Shown: positions 1-10,590 of the stretch, piece by piece
How the letters are laid out: every line of letters starts with the position of its first letter
Numbering within the stretch: position 1 is the stretch's first letter
From: Welwitschia mirabilis
Taxonomy: Eukaryota > Gnetophyta > Gnetopsida > Welwitschiales
Assembly: GCA_051453625.1 (NCBI GenBank)
Contig: JBOZIK010000001.1
Coordinates: forward strand, 126,635,286 to 126,667,654
Direction: 5' to 3'
Length of the DNA stretch: 32,369 nucleotides
Notes under the pieces: model-generated
Database searches by the model: none
Seen by the model: only the letters and a program-made list of their open reading frames with translations
Told to the model about the DNA's origin: nothing
Translations under genes and position numbers: made by a program

Positions 1-1509
1 GTGAATGTCCGACAGAAGTACTCATGATACATCATCAAATTCCTAAAAATTGGCATCACAACACTTTTCTATTGTTTTCATTTTCTCTTTTCCTCAGTGA
101 AAGTTGGTAAATTTTTACCTTTTTAACCTTAGAATTTAAGGTTTAAGAAGTTATCTTCTTGAAAGAATAACACTTATGTATCCATCTCTAGCTTGACTTT
201 TCCTCTAATCTCATCAATAATCTTAGAGTANNNNNNGCCTTTAAGCTTGTAGCCTCCTTCTTAACAAAAATGTTTTTATTAGAAGGTATGAAAGGCTAAG
301 AGTGATACTCCTTATAATCAATTTTAAAGCTAAAAGAGCTACTATCTTTTACTCAATACTCTTCTCTCCACACACTTTTAAAAAAAACTTTTTTTTATTT
401 TCTTATTTTATAGATACATATGAAAAAGTGTTAGTAAAGATATAATTCTTAAATAAAAGCAAGAGGCTAAAAGGGATATGTGTAAAACATGAAGGGTTCT
501 ATGTCATCCTTTATGCTATTCTCTCTTACTATAATGAACCCTTCCTTGTGTTACATACTTTTCTGATCTTTTATACAATCCTTAATGAATTAATGAATAA
601 GACCGCTTATAAGCAAAAAAAAAGCCTAATAAAAAATGTTCTAGGTAGGGACTCCAGCAAAACTAGATGTAAATAATAAAGCTCATTTTCTCTTCTGTTT
701 ACAATTCCCATAAAACAAATATCATTTTTACCTGGGAACTAATATTTCATATCCTTCTACCCTGCAACTTAATTCTCAAAAGCAAAACTTCATCCCTAAA
801 ATTAAAATCTCTACATCTTCTTCTCATTATCTTCATTTAATGTTTTGATTATTCTACAGTCTATGATTTGATGTAGAAGTTCAACATCTCCTATTTAGAC
901 TTAAGATGAATGAAGATTTAAACTGAATATAGTAGCCAAGACACCAATACCAACACCTTGAAAAATTGCTACAATAGCATCTTTTTTTATCAGCTATCTT
1001 CTAGGATTGACTATACTAATTGGCATTATAGAACAGAAGAGAATGCCAAGTAAGGCATTACAGAATAGAATAGAATGTTAAGTAAGATATAATGCTTATT
1101 TAACTTATGCATCATTATAAAACTATAGTTCTATTTTATTAAATAGATGAAATTTTTTCCTCTTAAATTCACTGTAATGTGCTCTTCCTTTATGGTTTTT
1201 CATAAATTAAATCTACAACTAGATCTTAGCATCACTGTTACAAAAAGCTTTCATTTTTATGTGAAGAAAAAAAAGAAAAGTTGACACTCAAGCAATACAA
1301 TAAACAATCTAAAAACTACATAGATCTCATAGATAAAACTGATGCAGATGGATAAACTACATACAAAATGATTGTAAAGATGTAGGTTATCAAACTACCT
1401 TACCATAGCCTAGGAAATGTTTAGTGATGCACCGATTCACGACACAACAATTACTAAAAAATTGCACTAGCTCTTCTCTGACTCTGCCTCCACAACTACT
1501 AAGATTTTA
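1..1509. other. AT-rich stretch with no recognisable gene
   Basis: No reading frame of useful length or recognisable protein motif is visible on either strand. A 6-N gap lies at 231-236. Because a minus-strand copia primer-binding site and LTR follow at 1510-1790, this stretch is where the 5' internal part (leader, gag) of that element would be expected, but I could not recognise gag in it. It may be decayed element interior or unrelated intergenic DNA. Confidence 0.5.
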
Positions 1510-1520
1510 CTCTGATACCA
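1510..1520 (-). promoter_or_regulatory. Primer-binding site of a minus-strand copia element (initiator Met tRNA type)
   Basis: Read on the minus strand, this is TGGTATCAGAG, the usual copia primer-binding site complementary to the 3' end of plant initiator methionine tRNA. It lies four bases from the LTR at 1525-1790, as expected for the 5' LTR/PBS junction of an element whose interior extends leftwards. Confidence 0.75.
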
Positions 1521-1524
1521 ATTA

Positions 1525-1790
1525 TGGATTCAGAGATCCCATTGCATAGTATGCCCAATAATTTGAAAGTAATTATAATAATGAATTTATATGTTTTGCA
1601 TTATAATGGGAGGTTTAAATACCCTCATTATATAATGAAAATAGGTAATATTAGGTAGCAAGAGAGAAAGTTTAGAAGGTGGTTTTTCCCATCACTTAAA
1701 AAAGAAATATGGGAGTTAACTACCCAATTCAATAGCTATATTATATCTCTTTATCAAAGTAATTAGCTACCCAATATAAACTTTAACACA
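1525..1790 (-). repeat. Short copia LTR (5' LTR, about 266 bp)
   Basis: On the minus strand the segment starts TGTGTTAAAG and ends GAATCCA, giving TG...CA termini, and it is followed at once by a tRNA-Met type PBS. A TATTTAAA box lies on the minus strand at 1614-1621, suitably placed for the LTR promoter. Length and sequence style resemble short Ty1/copia LTRs. The partner LTR would lie to the left and was not found, so the element is incomplete or extends out of the window. The boundary at 1790 is inferred from the TG start. Confidence 0.6.
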
Positions 1791-2094
1791 CTTAGTAAGA
1801 ATCTTCTTATCGTAGGCTCTTCATCCTTTGATGTATCATTCAAAGTTTTTCATTTTTATGGCCCTATTCTTCAACATAAATAGTCTCTCAATAACTTCCA
1901 TATGTAAAAGAAATTAAAGTCTGTTAAATAAGAAGCAAGTTTAGCATACCATCAATCTAATAAAAAATAAATATCAATGCTCATAATGCAGAATACAAAG
2001 TCATACCATAGACCTTTGTAGGATACCTTGGGATAATATAAAGCTTACATCTAAGGAAAATATAGTTACTAAATCATTTAATTCCCTTAATGAT

Positions 2095-2356
2095 GTCTAA
2101 ATTCTTGAGTCAAATGCAGTCTTTAATAATTCTGACTTTATTGCTATGAATGAGCACGTACCTTATGATAAGATGTGGATTCCTATCATAGGTGTAACTC
2201 ATCACATGACTTCTCAGTGTGATTATTTGATAACTTTATTAAAGCACTGAGTTAGGTTAATTTTACAAATAGAACTTTAGTTCTAGTGGAAGGTTATGAT
2301 TCAATTACCCTTATCTTGCTATCACTCTCTTTATAGACTCTTCTTATGTCTTATAT
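2095..2356 (+). pseudogene. Ty1/copia pol fragment, protease region (left half of a split element)
   Basis: Plus-strand translation shows a decayed copia aspartic-protease region. MWIPIIGVTHHMTSQ at about 2170-2220 corresponds to the family motif W-x-x-D-S-G-A-T-H-H-M-T-S, and the catalytic D-S-G has been lost. Further on, another frame reads IDSSYVLY and stops exactly at the target-site TATAT (2352-2356). The continuation VPSLRLHLL is found in frame at 14754, on the far side of the large minus-strand copia element. Together these give the copia motif V-L-Y-V-P-x-L that follows the protease. So the pol gene was interrupted by that insertion. Frameshifts and stops show it is dead. A second copy of the last 65 bases before the junction lies at 3109-3174. 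Confidence 0.65.
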
Positions 2357-2385
2357 TAAGGATCGTCAAACTCAGAGGGGAGGGG

Positions 2386-3008
2386 TGTTGCAGTGCGTAT
2401 TTATGCAACATTTACGTCCTAAGCTTAATATTGTTAATCACAATTAATATGCACAAACACAACACACTAGTATTGATAGAAGTGATCTGAAAATTGTAAT
2501 TCCGTCGAATGCTAAAGTATGGAAAATAAAGAGTTGCTTTCATAAGAAAATTGTGTAACCCTAATCTACTAAACTAAATTATAGTGCATGAAATTGAAAT
2601 GAAACATACTTATGCAAAACTAATCTAGGAAAGAAAATAACTATGCACCTAAACTAATTAAGCTCAACCTTGGTAAAAGCTGCCCTCATAATCTATATAA
2701 CAAAAGAAACCTGTCACTGAATCTTAAATAACATAAACTATGAGGGAGAAGTTCCTACATATATTGAACATAAAAGAAGATAATTTATATTAGAAATGCA
2801 TGCAACATTTGTATTATAAATTAGTCATTTCTCAATGAAGGAAACACAGCCCAATACCAAGGGAACATCTCTCTGCAATCACAGAATGATTCTCTGGTTC
2901 CAAGATCTCCTATCACAAGTATGTTAGGTACTATCAAAGATGATTAGGGATTGAAGGGGAGATTCTTATTTATAAACAGAAAAGGAAGGGAAACTGATAG
3001 AAGAGTAT
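2386..3008 (-). repeat. Partial LTR of the same family as the gypsy LTR at 18576-20347
   Basis: It starts TGTTGCAGTGC and resembles the LTR at 18576 (TGTTGTAGTAC) over much of its length. Shared landmarks include the stretch with TTTATGCAA, the CACTA-containing block followed by AGAAGTGATC, TAATCTAGGAAA, CCTAAACTAAT and AACATAAAC. It is cut at the 100-N gap (3009). It lies immediately after 29 bases of the long copia LTR, so it appears to be inserted in that LTR. Orientation is taken from the 18576 copy, which is the 3' LTR of a minus-strand element. Confidence 0.6.
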
Positions 3009-3169
3009 NNNNNNNNNNNNNNNNNNNNNNNNNNNNNNNNNNNNNNNNNNNNNNNNNNNNNNNNNNNNNNNNNNNNNNNNNNNNNNNNNNNNNNNNNNNN
3101 NNNNNNNNGGTTATGGTTCAATGACCCTGATCTTGACATCAGTCTCTTCATAGACTCTTTCTTATGTTT

Positions 3170-3174
3170 TATAT
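3170..3174. repeat. Target-site duplication TATAT, left copy (right copy 14749-14753)
   Basis: TATAT directly precedes the left LTR end at 3175 and directly follows the right LTR end at 14748. A third copy at 2352-2356 belongs to the duplicated junction. The word is low-complexity and weak alone. The plus-strand copia frame that continues from the left flank (SYVLY) into the right flank (VPSL) with one TATAT retained supports it strongly. Confidence 0.7.
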
Positions 3175-3360
3175 TAAGGATCGTTAAACTTAGAGGGGAG
3201 GGGTAAATGAGTCATATTAAATAAAAAATTTCTCTAATATAGAATAAAAAAGAATAATATAATAAATACCTTACTGATATGATGTGATTTCCTAAATTAG
3301 ATATGACCAAACATAGAGAATAGATTCTTCTCACACCTCTATATATTCTTGACCTATAAG

Positions 3361-3602
3361 AAATAGTGGTTTTTTGGTACATTACCAATCTTATAATAAC
3401 ATGAGAGTTTCCTCATAAGAAAGCACTCTCTTCTCCTTAAGGAAATAGTGGTTTTAACTTATAACTAATCTTATAATAAAATGAAAGTCTCTTCACAAAG
3501 TAGCACTCTCTTTCCCTTAGAAAAATAATGATTTTGACTCACCACTAATTTTACAACAACATGAGAGTATTCTCATAAAGCCACATTCTCTTCCCCTTAA
3601 GG
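3361..3602 (-). repeat. Three ~80-bp tandem units inside the copia LTR
   Basis: Units start at 3361, 3443 and 3523, each with AAATARTGRTTTT, then CTAATYTTA, an ATGARAGT block, a CACTCTC-type block and a CCTTAAGG or CCTTAGA end. A partial fourth unit follows at 3603. The same array is present in the other LTR (about 12563-12835 and 13300-13600), so it is a property of the LTR family. Confidence 0.8.
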
Positions 3603-3951
3603 AACTAATAATAATGTGAGATATAAGGAATAAAACTCTTTCTCTCAAGAAAATACAACAAAGTAAGTGCTCATAGGTACAACCTCAATTCACACCCATA
3701 TAAGGATTGCCTTATAATAAGTTTGAAAACACAATAATGGACTTTACTATAGTATTCAAGAATGATATAGTCAAACAATGTAATAATTAACAAATACTAT
3801 AATAATAAGCTAAATGATGTAGTTATGAAAAAGCACTTAAGTTCCTTCTTATTGTTATCATTACAAGTGTAAATGAGTGATGCAACAATGTAGGATCTAA
3901 AAACAAAAGAGGTATACACTAAGAGTTTCTTATAAGATAATAGCTTTAGTC

Positions 3952-4395
3952 CTTCATGAATAGTTCTAATCATTCATGCATTCATTTCCTTTGAGCTATA
4001 TTCATTCATTACATACCTTGTAAGTATGATCATTTAAGAGCATTCTATTTGTTACATGATGTCATGTCTTTATACTATTCAAGTGAACCTACTTGTTTAA
4101 CCTTGAAAAGTAGCCATTACAACNNNNNNNNNNNNNNNNNNNNNNNNNNNNNNNNNNNNNNNNNNNNNNNNNNNNNNNNNNNNNNNNNNNNNNNNNNNNN
4201 NNNNNNNNNNNNNNNNNNNNNNNCTTCATAAATAGTTCCAATCATCCATGCATTCATTTCCTTTGAGCTATATTCATTCATTATGTACCTTCGAAGTATG
4301 ATCATTTAAAATCATTCTATTTGTTATATGATGCCATGTCTTTATACTATTCAAATGGAACTAGTTGTTGAACCTTGAAAAGTAGCCATTACAAC
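3952..4395. repeat. Direct repeat pair (3952-4123 and 4224-4395) around a 100-N gap
   Basis: Two 172-base segments differ by roughly one base in ten and abut a gap of exactly 100 N (4124-4223). Both belong to the copia LTR, which should contain this block once, as the corresponding part of the other LTR (about 13905-14070) does. An assembly artefact is likely. Confidence 0.85.
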
Positions 4396-4919
4396 TTTGT
4401 AATTACTGTGCAATGGATAGAAGTGTCTAGGCATAGGGCTTGCATCTTTATTTTTAATTAACATGAACTCTAATCCAAGACATCTTGAAAAATGTAGATG
4501 TCTACTAATAGTCAAATATCTTCACTTGATAGAAAAACTTAACATCTTATCTAAAATGTGAAATACTTGATAAATTATAAAATCACTTTATTACTTATTT
4601 CAATTCAGCATTGACATCTTCAAACATGTAAACGTCTTTCATCTATGTCAGCTCTAACTTTCACTGCCATCATCTTTAACCTATGACTTGAAAGCTAATA
4701 CATCATAGACATATTTAATTTGTAGACATCTTTTATACTATAGACATTTTTAGACAACTAACTTTGCATTTCAAATTTTGAACCTTTTCATAAGATATTG
4801 TCTTTAAAATTCAACATCGACTTATCCTTATTATGATCTAATTTTCTTTACAATGATCTATCTACATAATGACATAAAATATTTGACAACTAAAATCATC
4901 AAAACTAGATTTACCAATA

Positions 4920-6081
4920 ATTTCCTCATTTTTAATTATGTTAAAAAACTTGCCTAATCTCATTAGTATAATCTCATTAAATCAACATTAATTTGAGATA
5001 TTTGTATTTAAGAACATAAGCATGTAATCATATTTTACAATAACATTAAAAGATCATGATTTTAACCATGTGGAGATTAACAAAGGCATAAAAAAACATC
5101 TTAACCACTAAATAACCATTTGCAGAATTAATCATGAAAATTATGCTTATGGTAATGTGTTAACAATAAAATTCAAAGCATAATATAATAGAAATATGCC
5201 AAAAAACATTATATTAAAACATGAGAATGTGCAAATAAGAAATGATATAGTATGAAAGTGTGCTAATAATAAAGCATGNNNNNNNNNNNNNNNGAAAATG
5301 AAAAAACATAACAATAATGTGTGTCAAAAAATAAGAGTGATCATCAATGAAAAATCATATCACTCAAGGATCTAATCCATCATCTTAAAGACAAGTGCTC
5401 TATACCTAATAGGATATCCTCATGCTAAACACTAATGTATCCAATTGGATGCAACCAATTACAACTGATTGGCCTAAACTCCTTCCCCTATTTAAATAGC
5501 AGAGAAAAGGATCTAATCACTGAGAGTAGAGTCACTAATGAAATGCATGCCTTCTTCTTCTTTATCACTATCATTATTACTGTTATGGGTGATGGAAGTT
5601 TTAATGGCATAAAATGATAAGGATGTGGTAAGTGAAGTGTGGCACTTCCTAGAAGGATATTAAAAGGTCTTACTTGGGCCCTCATGGATCTATCTTCTTA
5701 TACATTAATACGTTTGAGGAGTAATGAACATCCCAAAAAATCTAATTGTGGTGGTTTATACAAAGGTTAGTATTAAAGTAATGGTGGTAAGTGGTATCAC
5801 ATGAAGAGGCTTTGTGTAATATGGAGGTGATAATGGTATATGTAATGGAGGTGGAGATGGTAAGTGTGATGGTGAAGAGGGTCTAAGAGATGAAGGTAGC
5901 TAAGAAGGATGACAAACTAGAATCTTGCAATGTGAATAGTTAAAGATAAGAGGCTAAACATCTAAACTCTCAAACTCCATCTTTTATTGTTCTCTCTGTT
6001 GTGAAGGATCCAGAGCCTGCAAATCCTCTTACATCTATGCCCCATCTCCTAATGACTCATCTAAAGTATCATTGCTATTAG
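4920..6081. other. AT-rich spacer inside the copia element, no gene recognised
   Basis: It starts at the inner edge of the 3' LTR. TTTCCTCATTTTTA (4921-4934) is mildly polypyrimidine on the plus strand and could be a degenerate polypurine tract for the minus-strand element. A 15-N gap lies at 5279-5293. At 5780-5900 the plus strand is rich in GGTGG/GGAGG words; the minus strand there reads Pro-rich, perhaps a linker of the protein fragment at 6082-7990. No copia RT or RNase H motif was seen. Confidence 0.5.
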
Positions 6082-6960
6082 CCACTCTACTTGAGTCATA
6101 ACATATTTTCTATGGAGTTAGATATGCTTCTTCTTCTTTTGATTCCTCCTTTAATTCTATCCATGTGGAAGTTCTCATGGATTTCCAACTCTTTGCTAGT
6201 ATTTTTCCCTCACTAGTGATGGAACTATGTTTCTTCAACATCAACATATTTCCACTAATTTTTCCAACTAGTCTTGTTACTACCTTCAATTCCATTTTAA
6301 CTGATGATGAACTGTGAGTAGTAATAGAATAATATCTCTAAAATTATGAAGGCCTTCTACTTATGCCCTCACATGATGGTATTAGCAGTCTCTATTTTTA
6401 ACTAAATTTAGATAGGAACTTATTTTAATGAATAAGATTAACTTGAGAAACTAAAATGCTGGTACTACTAATGATCAAAGTAATGTAAATAAATTAAATC
6501 TAAATCTATCTTTAAACTAGTAAGTAAACAAAAAAGGACAAAGGTCTACATTGGTTTACAATAATTGTAACTATTACCTCTAACCAAAATATTGTAGAAC
6601 ATGATTAAACTGAGAATGAAATTATATGGAATCATATCTTTTTTCTCCATATTTTCTACAATATTCATTCTAGGGTATCCAATAAAACATTGCTCATATG
6701 TCTTAGTAACGCATTTGTAGCTCTAGAAGTAAAATTTCTTTAAATAAATGCACATATAACTAAGGAAAATTAGAATCATCTATACTAAGTAATGAATTTA
6801 CAAAACTAGAAATAATATATAATGAAGTACCCCTTACTTGAGTTTGGAAGGCATATGTGTTGTCATCTATTTCATAGATGTTTGCATAGAACTCCCTCAT
6901 CATGGGATCTGTCATACTTGGTCTAACTAAATAATCATTTTCTAATCAAGCCATGTCAAC
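6082..6960 (-). pseudogene. Env-like / putative plant-transposon-protein fragment, copy 1
   Basis: Near 6830-6930 the minus strand reads SMTDPMMREFYANIYEID and then AFQTQVRG, which resembles the R-E-F-Y-A-N ... V-R-G pattern of the plant 'putative plant transposon protein' domain also found in env-like or extra ORFs of plant Ty3/gypsy elements. Farther downstream (6110-6295) an open stretch of 61 residues is lysine/glutamate-rich and probably coiled-coil. Stops and frame shifts separate the parts. It lies on the same strand as the copia element around it but is not a known part of copia genomes, so it may come from another, nested element. The family assignment is from motif memory and is tentative. 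Confidence 0.45.
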
Positions 6961-7060
6961 NNNNNNNNNNNNNNNNNNNNNNNNNNNNNNNNNNNNNNNN
7001 NNNNNNNNNNNNNNNNNNNNNNNNNNNNNNNNNNNNNNNNNNNNNNNNNNNNNNNNNNNN

Positions 7061-7990
7061 TCACTCTACTTCAGTCATAACCTATTTTTTATGGAGTTAG
7101 ATATGCTTCTTCTTCTTTTGATTCCTCCTTCAATTCTATCCATGTGGAAGTTCTTGTGGATTTCCAACTCTTTGCTAGTATGTTTCCCTCACTAGTAATG
7201 GAGCTATGTTTCTTCAACATCAACATATTTCCACTAATTTTTCCAACTATTCTTGCTATTACCTTTAATTCCTTTTTAACTGATGATGAAATATGAGTAG
7301 TAATAGAATAAGGTCTCTAAAATTATGAAGGCCTTCTACTTGTGCCCTCACATGATGGTATTAGCAGTCTCTGTTTTTTACTAAATTTAGCTAGGAACTT
7401 ATTTTAATGACTAAGATTAACTTGAGAAACTGAAATACTGGAACTACTAATGATCAAACTAATGAGGCAATGGTGACCCAAAGTCTATCCCTTATAAACC
7501 AACATGATAATATTCATACATAAGATAAAATTGAAATCTATCTTTAAAGTAGTAAGTAAATAAAAAAGGAGAAAGTTCTATATTGGTTTAGAATAATTGT
7601 AACTACCACCTCTAACCAAAATATTATAGAACATGATTAAACTAAGAATGGAATTATATGAAATGATATCTTTTTGCTCTATGTTTTCTAATGTTCATTC
7701 TAGGGTGTCCAATAAAATATTGCTCATATGTCTTAGTAACACATTTGTATCTCTAGAAGTAAAAATCTCTTCAAATAAATGCACATATAACTAAGGAAAA
7801 TTAGAATCATCTATACTAAGTAATTAATTTACAAAACTAGAAATAATATATAATGAAGTATCCCTAACTTGAGTTTGGAAGGCCTATGTGTAATCATCTA
7901 TTTCATAGATGTTCACATAGAACTCCCTTATCATGAGATCTGTTATACTTGGTCTAACTAAATAATCATTTTCTAATCAAGCCATGTCAA
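7061..7990 (-). pseudogene. Env-like / putative plant-transposon-protein fragment, copy 2
   Basis: It matches copy 1 (6082-6960) across its whole length, separated from it by a 100-N gap (6961-7060). It carries the same motif in the form REFYVNIYEIDDYT, a stop, then AFQTQVRD. It has an extra block of about 50 bases near 7460-7520 absent from copy 1, and independent stops. The two copies therefore differ by more than sequencing noise. Whether they are true tandem copies or unmerged contigs is open. Confidence 0.45.
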
Positions 7991-8183
7991 TTAAGTCATA
8001 AATTAATCTTTATTTTTCATAATAAAATTTCTTGTCTAAGATCTATATTCTCTAGCTACTATCTTATGGTAGAAATGAGGCTCATACTGATGTCTTTGAG
8101 GTTTTGATACTTGCTATTTTCCTCTTAAAGAACTAGATGAATTTCTTCTAACCATTTTGTAAAATATATGGAAGATTTATACC

Positions 8184-8188
8184 AGAGA

Positions 8189-8259
<71 letters not shown>

Positions 8260-8359
8260 NNNNNNNNNNNNNNNNNNNNNNNNNNNNNNNNNNNNNNNNN
8301 NNNNNNNNNNNNNNNNNNNNNNNNNNNNNNNNNNNNNNNNNNNNNNNNNNNNNNNNNNN

Positions 8360-8436
<77 letters not shown>
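8184..8436. repeat. Long (GA)n microsatellite interrupted by a 100-N gap
   Basis: Nearly pure GA repeat runs 8184-8259 and 8360-8436, with single interruptions (GATAGA near 8201 and GAAAGA near 8391). The gap at 8260-8359 is an assembly break within the repeat, so the true length is unknown. Apparent Ser-Leu and Arg-Glu open frames across it are artefacts of the repeat. Confidence 0.95.
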
Positions 8437-8438
<2 letters not shown>

Positions 8439-8940
8439 TAAGAAACAATTAAAAATGTGCACCTATGCAAAAATAATGCTATATTCTTACTATAAAGATG
8501 TCTCATAAATCCAAGATGTCTTGCTAAAGATAAATAAGAAAATTAGGCCTAAGAAATCCTCTATGTGAGACACTTATTAGGTGAATGCTTGAAAATGAGA
8601 TTTGGTAGTCACTTTTCCAAATAAAAAGGGTTAAAACCCTATACTTTAGGTGTATTTTAATTTCCATGATAATTCTACCTAGTAAAATATGTTTAAAATG
8701 AAAAAATTAACATCTATAAAGTTCAAGACATCTATTATAAAAAAATTCCAATATATTTTCCTACTGTCAAGACATCTAAAAAATATAAGATATTTATTTT
8801 GAAAAATTTAAAAATAAAATTTAGCCTTCCAAGACATATTCAAAACTCAATACATCTTCTTCCAAGACATCTACAAATCTAAAGACATCTCTCTAATAAA
8901 TTTATATAAAAGTGAAGATGTTTGTAATGAAATTTCTAGA
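8437..8940. other. AT-rich spacer with recurring GACATCT words
   Basis: No coding signal. Between about 8710 and 8900 the word GACATCT or close variants recurs (AAGACATCTA, AAGACATCTC and others), as it does in the copia LTRs (4490-4760, 14170-14590). It may be a diverged LTR piece of the same or a related family, but I could not align it end to end. Confidence 0.35.
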
Positions 8941-10092
8941 TATTTTAAAAAAAATCTATGATTACAAACATAGTAATAACACTTTAAAAAAGTAAATAAT
9001 AAGAACATAATTTACCTTTTGTTACTACATCTAAGTATAATCTTAACTTATCAGATAATTACAATATGGATTTAAGAAGTTAAATGATATTACCTTATTT
9101 ATTTACCTAATTGGATAAGGCCCAATCCCCAAGTTCCTGCACAACTTTACATATCTTTCACTACTTAGAGAATTGATGATTACATCATTAAATAGATCAT
9201 TAGTATATTGCATCACAATGTATTTGTTGCATTTTTTTTTGCTATATTAAATTATTTTCTTTTTAATAATTCTTTTTCTACTTTCCTCTTTTCATTCTTT
9301 AAATATTTAACTAGCTATGCTTTTTATCTTAGAAAGTCCTCTTACCATTTTTTTTGTAGATGAGATTTTGAGTAAGTCCTTGTTTCCATGTCTAGGTTTC
9401 TTATTCCATCTCTTTAATTCATCTATTTTACTTAATAACACTTAGTTTCATTATTAGAAATATCTTNNNNNNNNNNNNNNNNNNNNNNNNNNNNNNNNNN
9501 NNNNNNNNNNNNNNNNNNNNNNNNNNNNNNNNNNNNNNNNNNNNNNNNNNNNNNNNNNNNNNNNNNTATTTTAAAAAAATCTATAACTACAAACGTAGTA
9601 ATAACACTTTGAAAAAGTAAATAATAAGAACATAATTTAACTTTTATTACTACATCTAACTATAATCTTAACTTATAAGATAATTACAACATGAAGTTAA
9701 GAAGTTAAATGATATTACCTTGTTTATTTACCTAATTGGACAAGGCCCAATCCCTAAGTTCCTACACAACTTTACATATCTTTTAGTACTTAGAGAATTA
9801 ATGGTTACATCATTAAGTAGATCATTAGTATATTACATCAAAATGTCTTTGTTGCATTTTTTGTGCTATATTAAATTATTTTCTTTTCAAGACATTATTT
9901 GTCTACTTTCCTTTTTTCATGCTTTAGAGATTTAACTAGCTATGATTTTTATCTTAGAAAGTCCTCTTATCATTTATTTTATAGATGAGATTTTGAGTAA
10001 GCCCTTGTTTCCATGTCTAGGTTTTTTATGTCATTTCTTTAATTCATATATTTTGCTTAATAAAGACTTAGTTTCATTATTAGAAATATCTT
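8941..10092. repeat. Direct repeat pair (8941-9466 and 9567-10092) around a 100-N gap
   Basis: Each copy is about 525 bases and covers the end of GAG-pre-integrase and the beginning of integrase of the minus-strand copia pol. The left copy runs up to the gap, and the right copy continues into the rest of pol. They differ by scattered substitutions and small indels. The gap at 9467-9566 is exactly 100 N. Confidence 0.85.
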
Positions 10093-10590
10093 GTAAAGCA
10101 GTTACATATGCATTTAACTTCCTTATACTAGAAAATAAAGCTTTAGCAGAATTTTATTCTTTACTGCTATAATTATCTTTTGTAAATGTAATAGAAAAAT
10201 TTTCATTACAAAGTTAACTAATACTCAAAACACTATATTTCAAACTTTCTATAAATAATATATTTATTACCTCTAGTATATTACTTTCTTCAATAGTAAC
10301 AATACCTTTGATCAATGCTTCTGTGTTATCTCTAAAGTTATCACTTCTTTGTCTTGTTTCACAAGGAAGTAAAGTTGGATTTGTCCCCCATCATGTCTCT
10401 TAAGAATACACTATCAATGTACCAATCATGCTACTTCTCTGCTCTAATTGCAATTTGTGCTAATAGTATTGGTTTTGATTTTGGTACCCATACTTTTCTT
10501 GGTTTATCATGCACAAAAAATTATACCATTATACTAAGCCTATTGGCGTTATTAGTGTAATAATTGTTTTTGAATTTTATTGGTCACTTA
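8941..10590 (-). pseudogene. Copia pol 5' part: protease, GAG-pre-integrase, start of integrase
   Basis: Read on the minus strand from about 10590 leftwards. KPRKVWVPKS is followed by WYIDSVFLRDMMGDKSNF (about 10366-10424), the equivalent of the copia protease block W-Y-L-D-S-G-C-S-R-H-M-T-G-D; the DSG has become DSV. Next comes a stretch ending SLKYSVLSIS (about 10210-10240), then GNKGLLKISS and MIRGLSKIKI (about 9950-10010) of the GAG-pre-integrase domain. Weak N-terminal integrase similarity (SLSTKRYV, about 9780-9810) follows. Many stops are present. The integrase part is duplicated (9567-10092 and 8941-9466) around a 100-N gap. The gene ends there, with no catalytic core, RT or RNase H. 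Confidence 0.65.

Larger units (their letters stand above)
2292..3203. repeat. Direct repeat pair (2292-2385 and 3109-3203) around a 100-N gap
   Basis: The two segments match over about 94 bases. Both contain the end of the plus-strand copia fragment, the TATAT target site and the first 29 bases of the long minus-strand copia LTR. In the first copy the match ends where a gypsy-type LTR begins (TGTTGCAG, 2386). In the second the long copia LTR simply continues. The gap at 3009-3108 is exactly 100 N. Confidence 0.85.
3175..4919 (-). repeat. 3' LTR of the long copia element
   Basis: Similar along its length to 12377-14748: both start (plus strand) with a GTTRAACTTAGAG-type block and end with AAAACTAGATTTAC followed by YAAYA. 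The outer left side is flanked by TATAT and lacks a PBS, as expected of a 3' LTR on the minus strand. Terminal TG/CA are eroded (TA...TA). It contains a 100-N gap (4124-4223) with flanking duplication and an 80-bp tandem array (3361-3602). Motifs of the form GACATCT/AGATGTC recur at about 4490-4760. Confidence 0.7.

Noticed and set aside
5441-5472. CCAATTGG ... ATTGG inverted words as a hairpin or MITE end
   Set aside because: Short and AT-rich, with no target duplication or second arm of useful length; likely chance.
8125-8506. Open frames of 94-109 residues made of Ser-Leu or Arg-Glu repeats
   Set aside because: They are translations of the (GA)n microsatellite and of the Ns within it.
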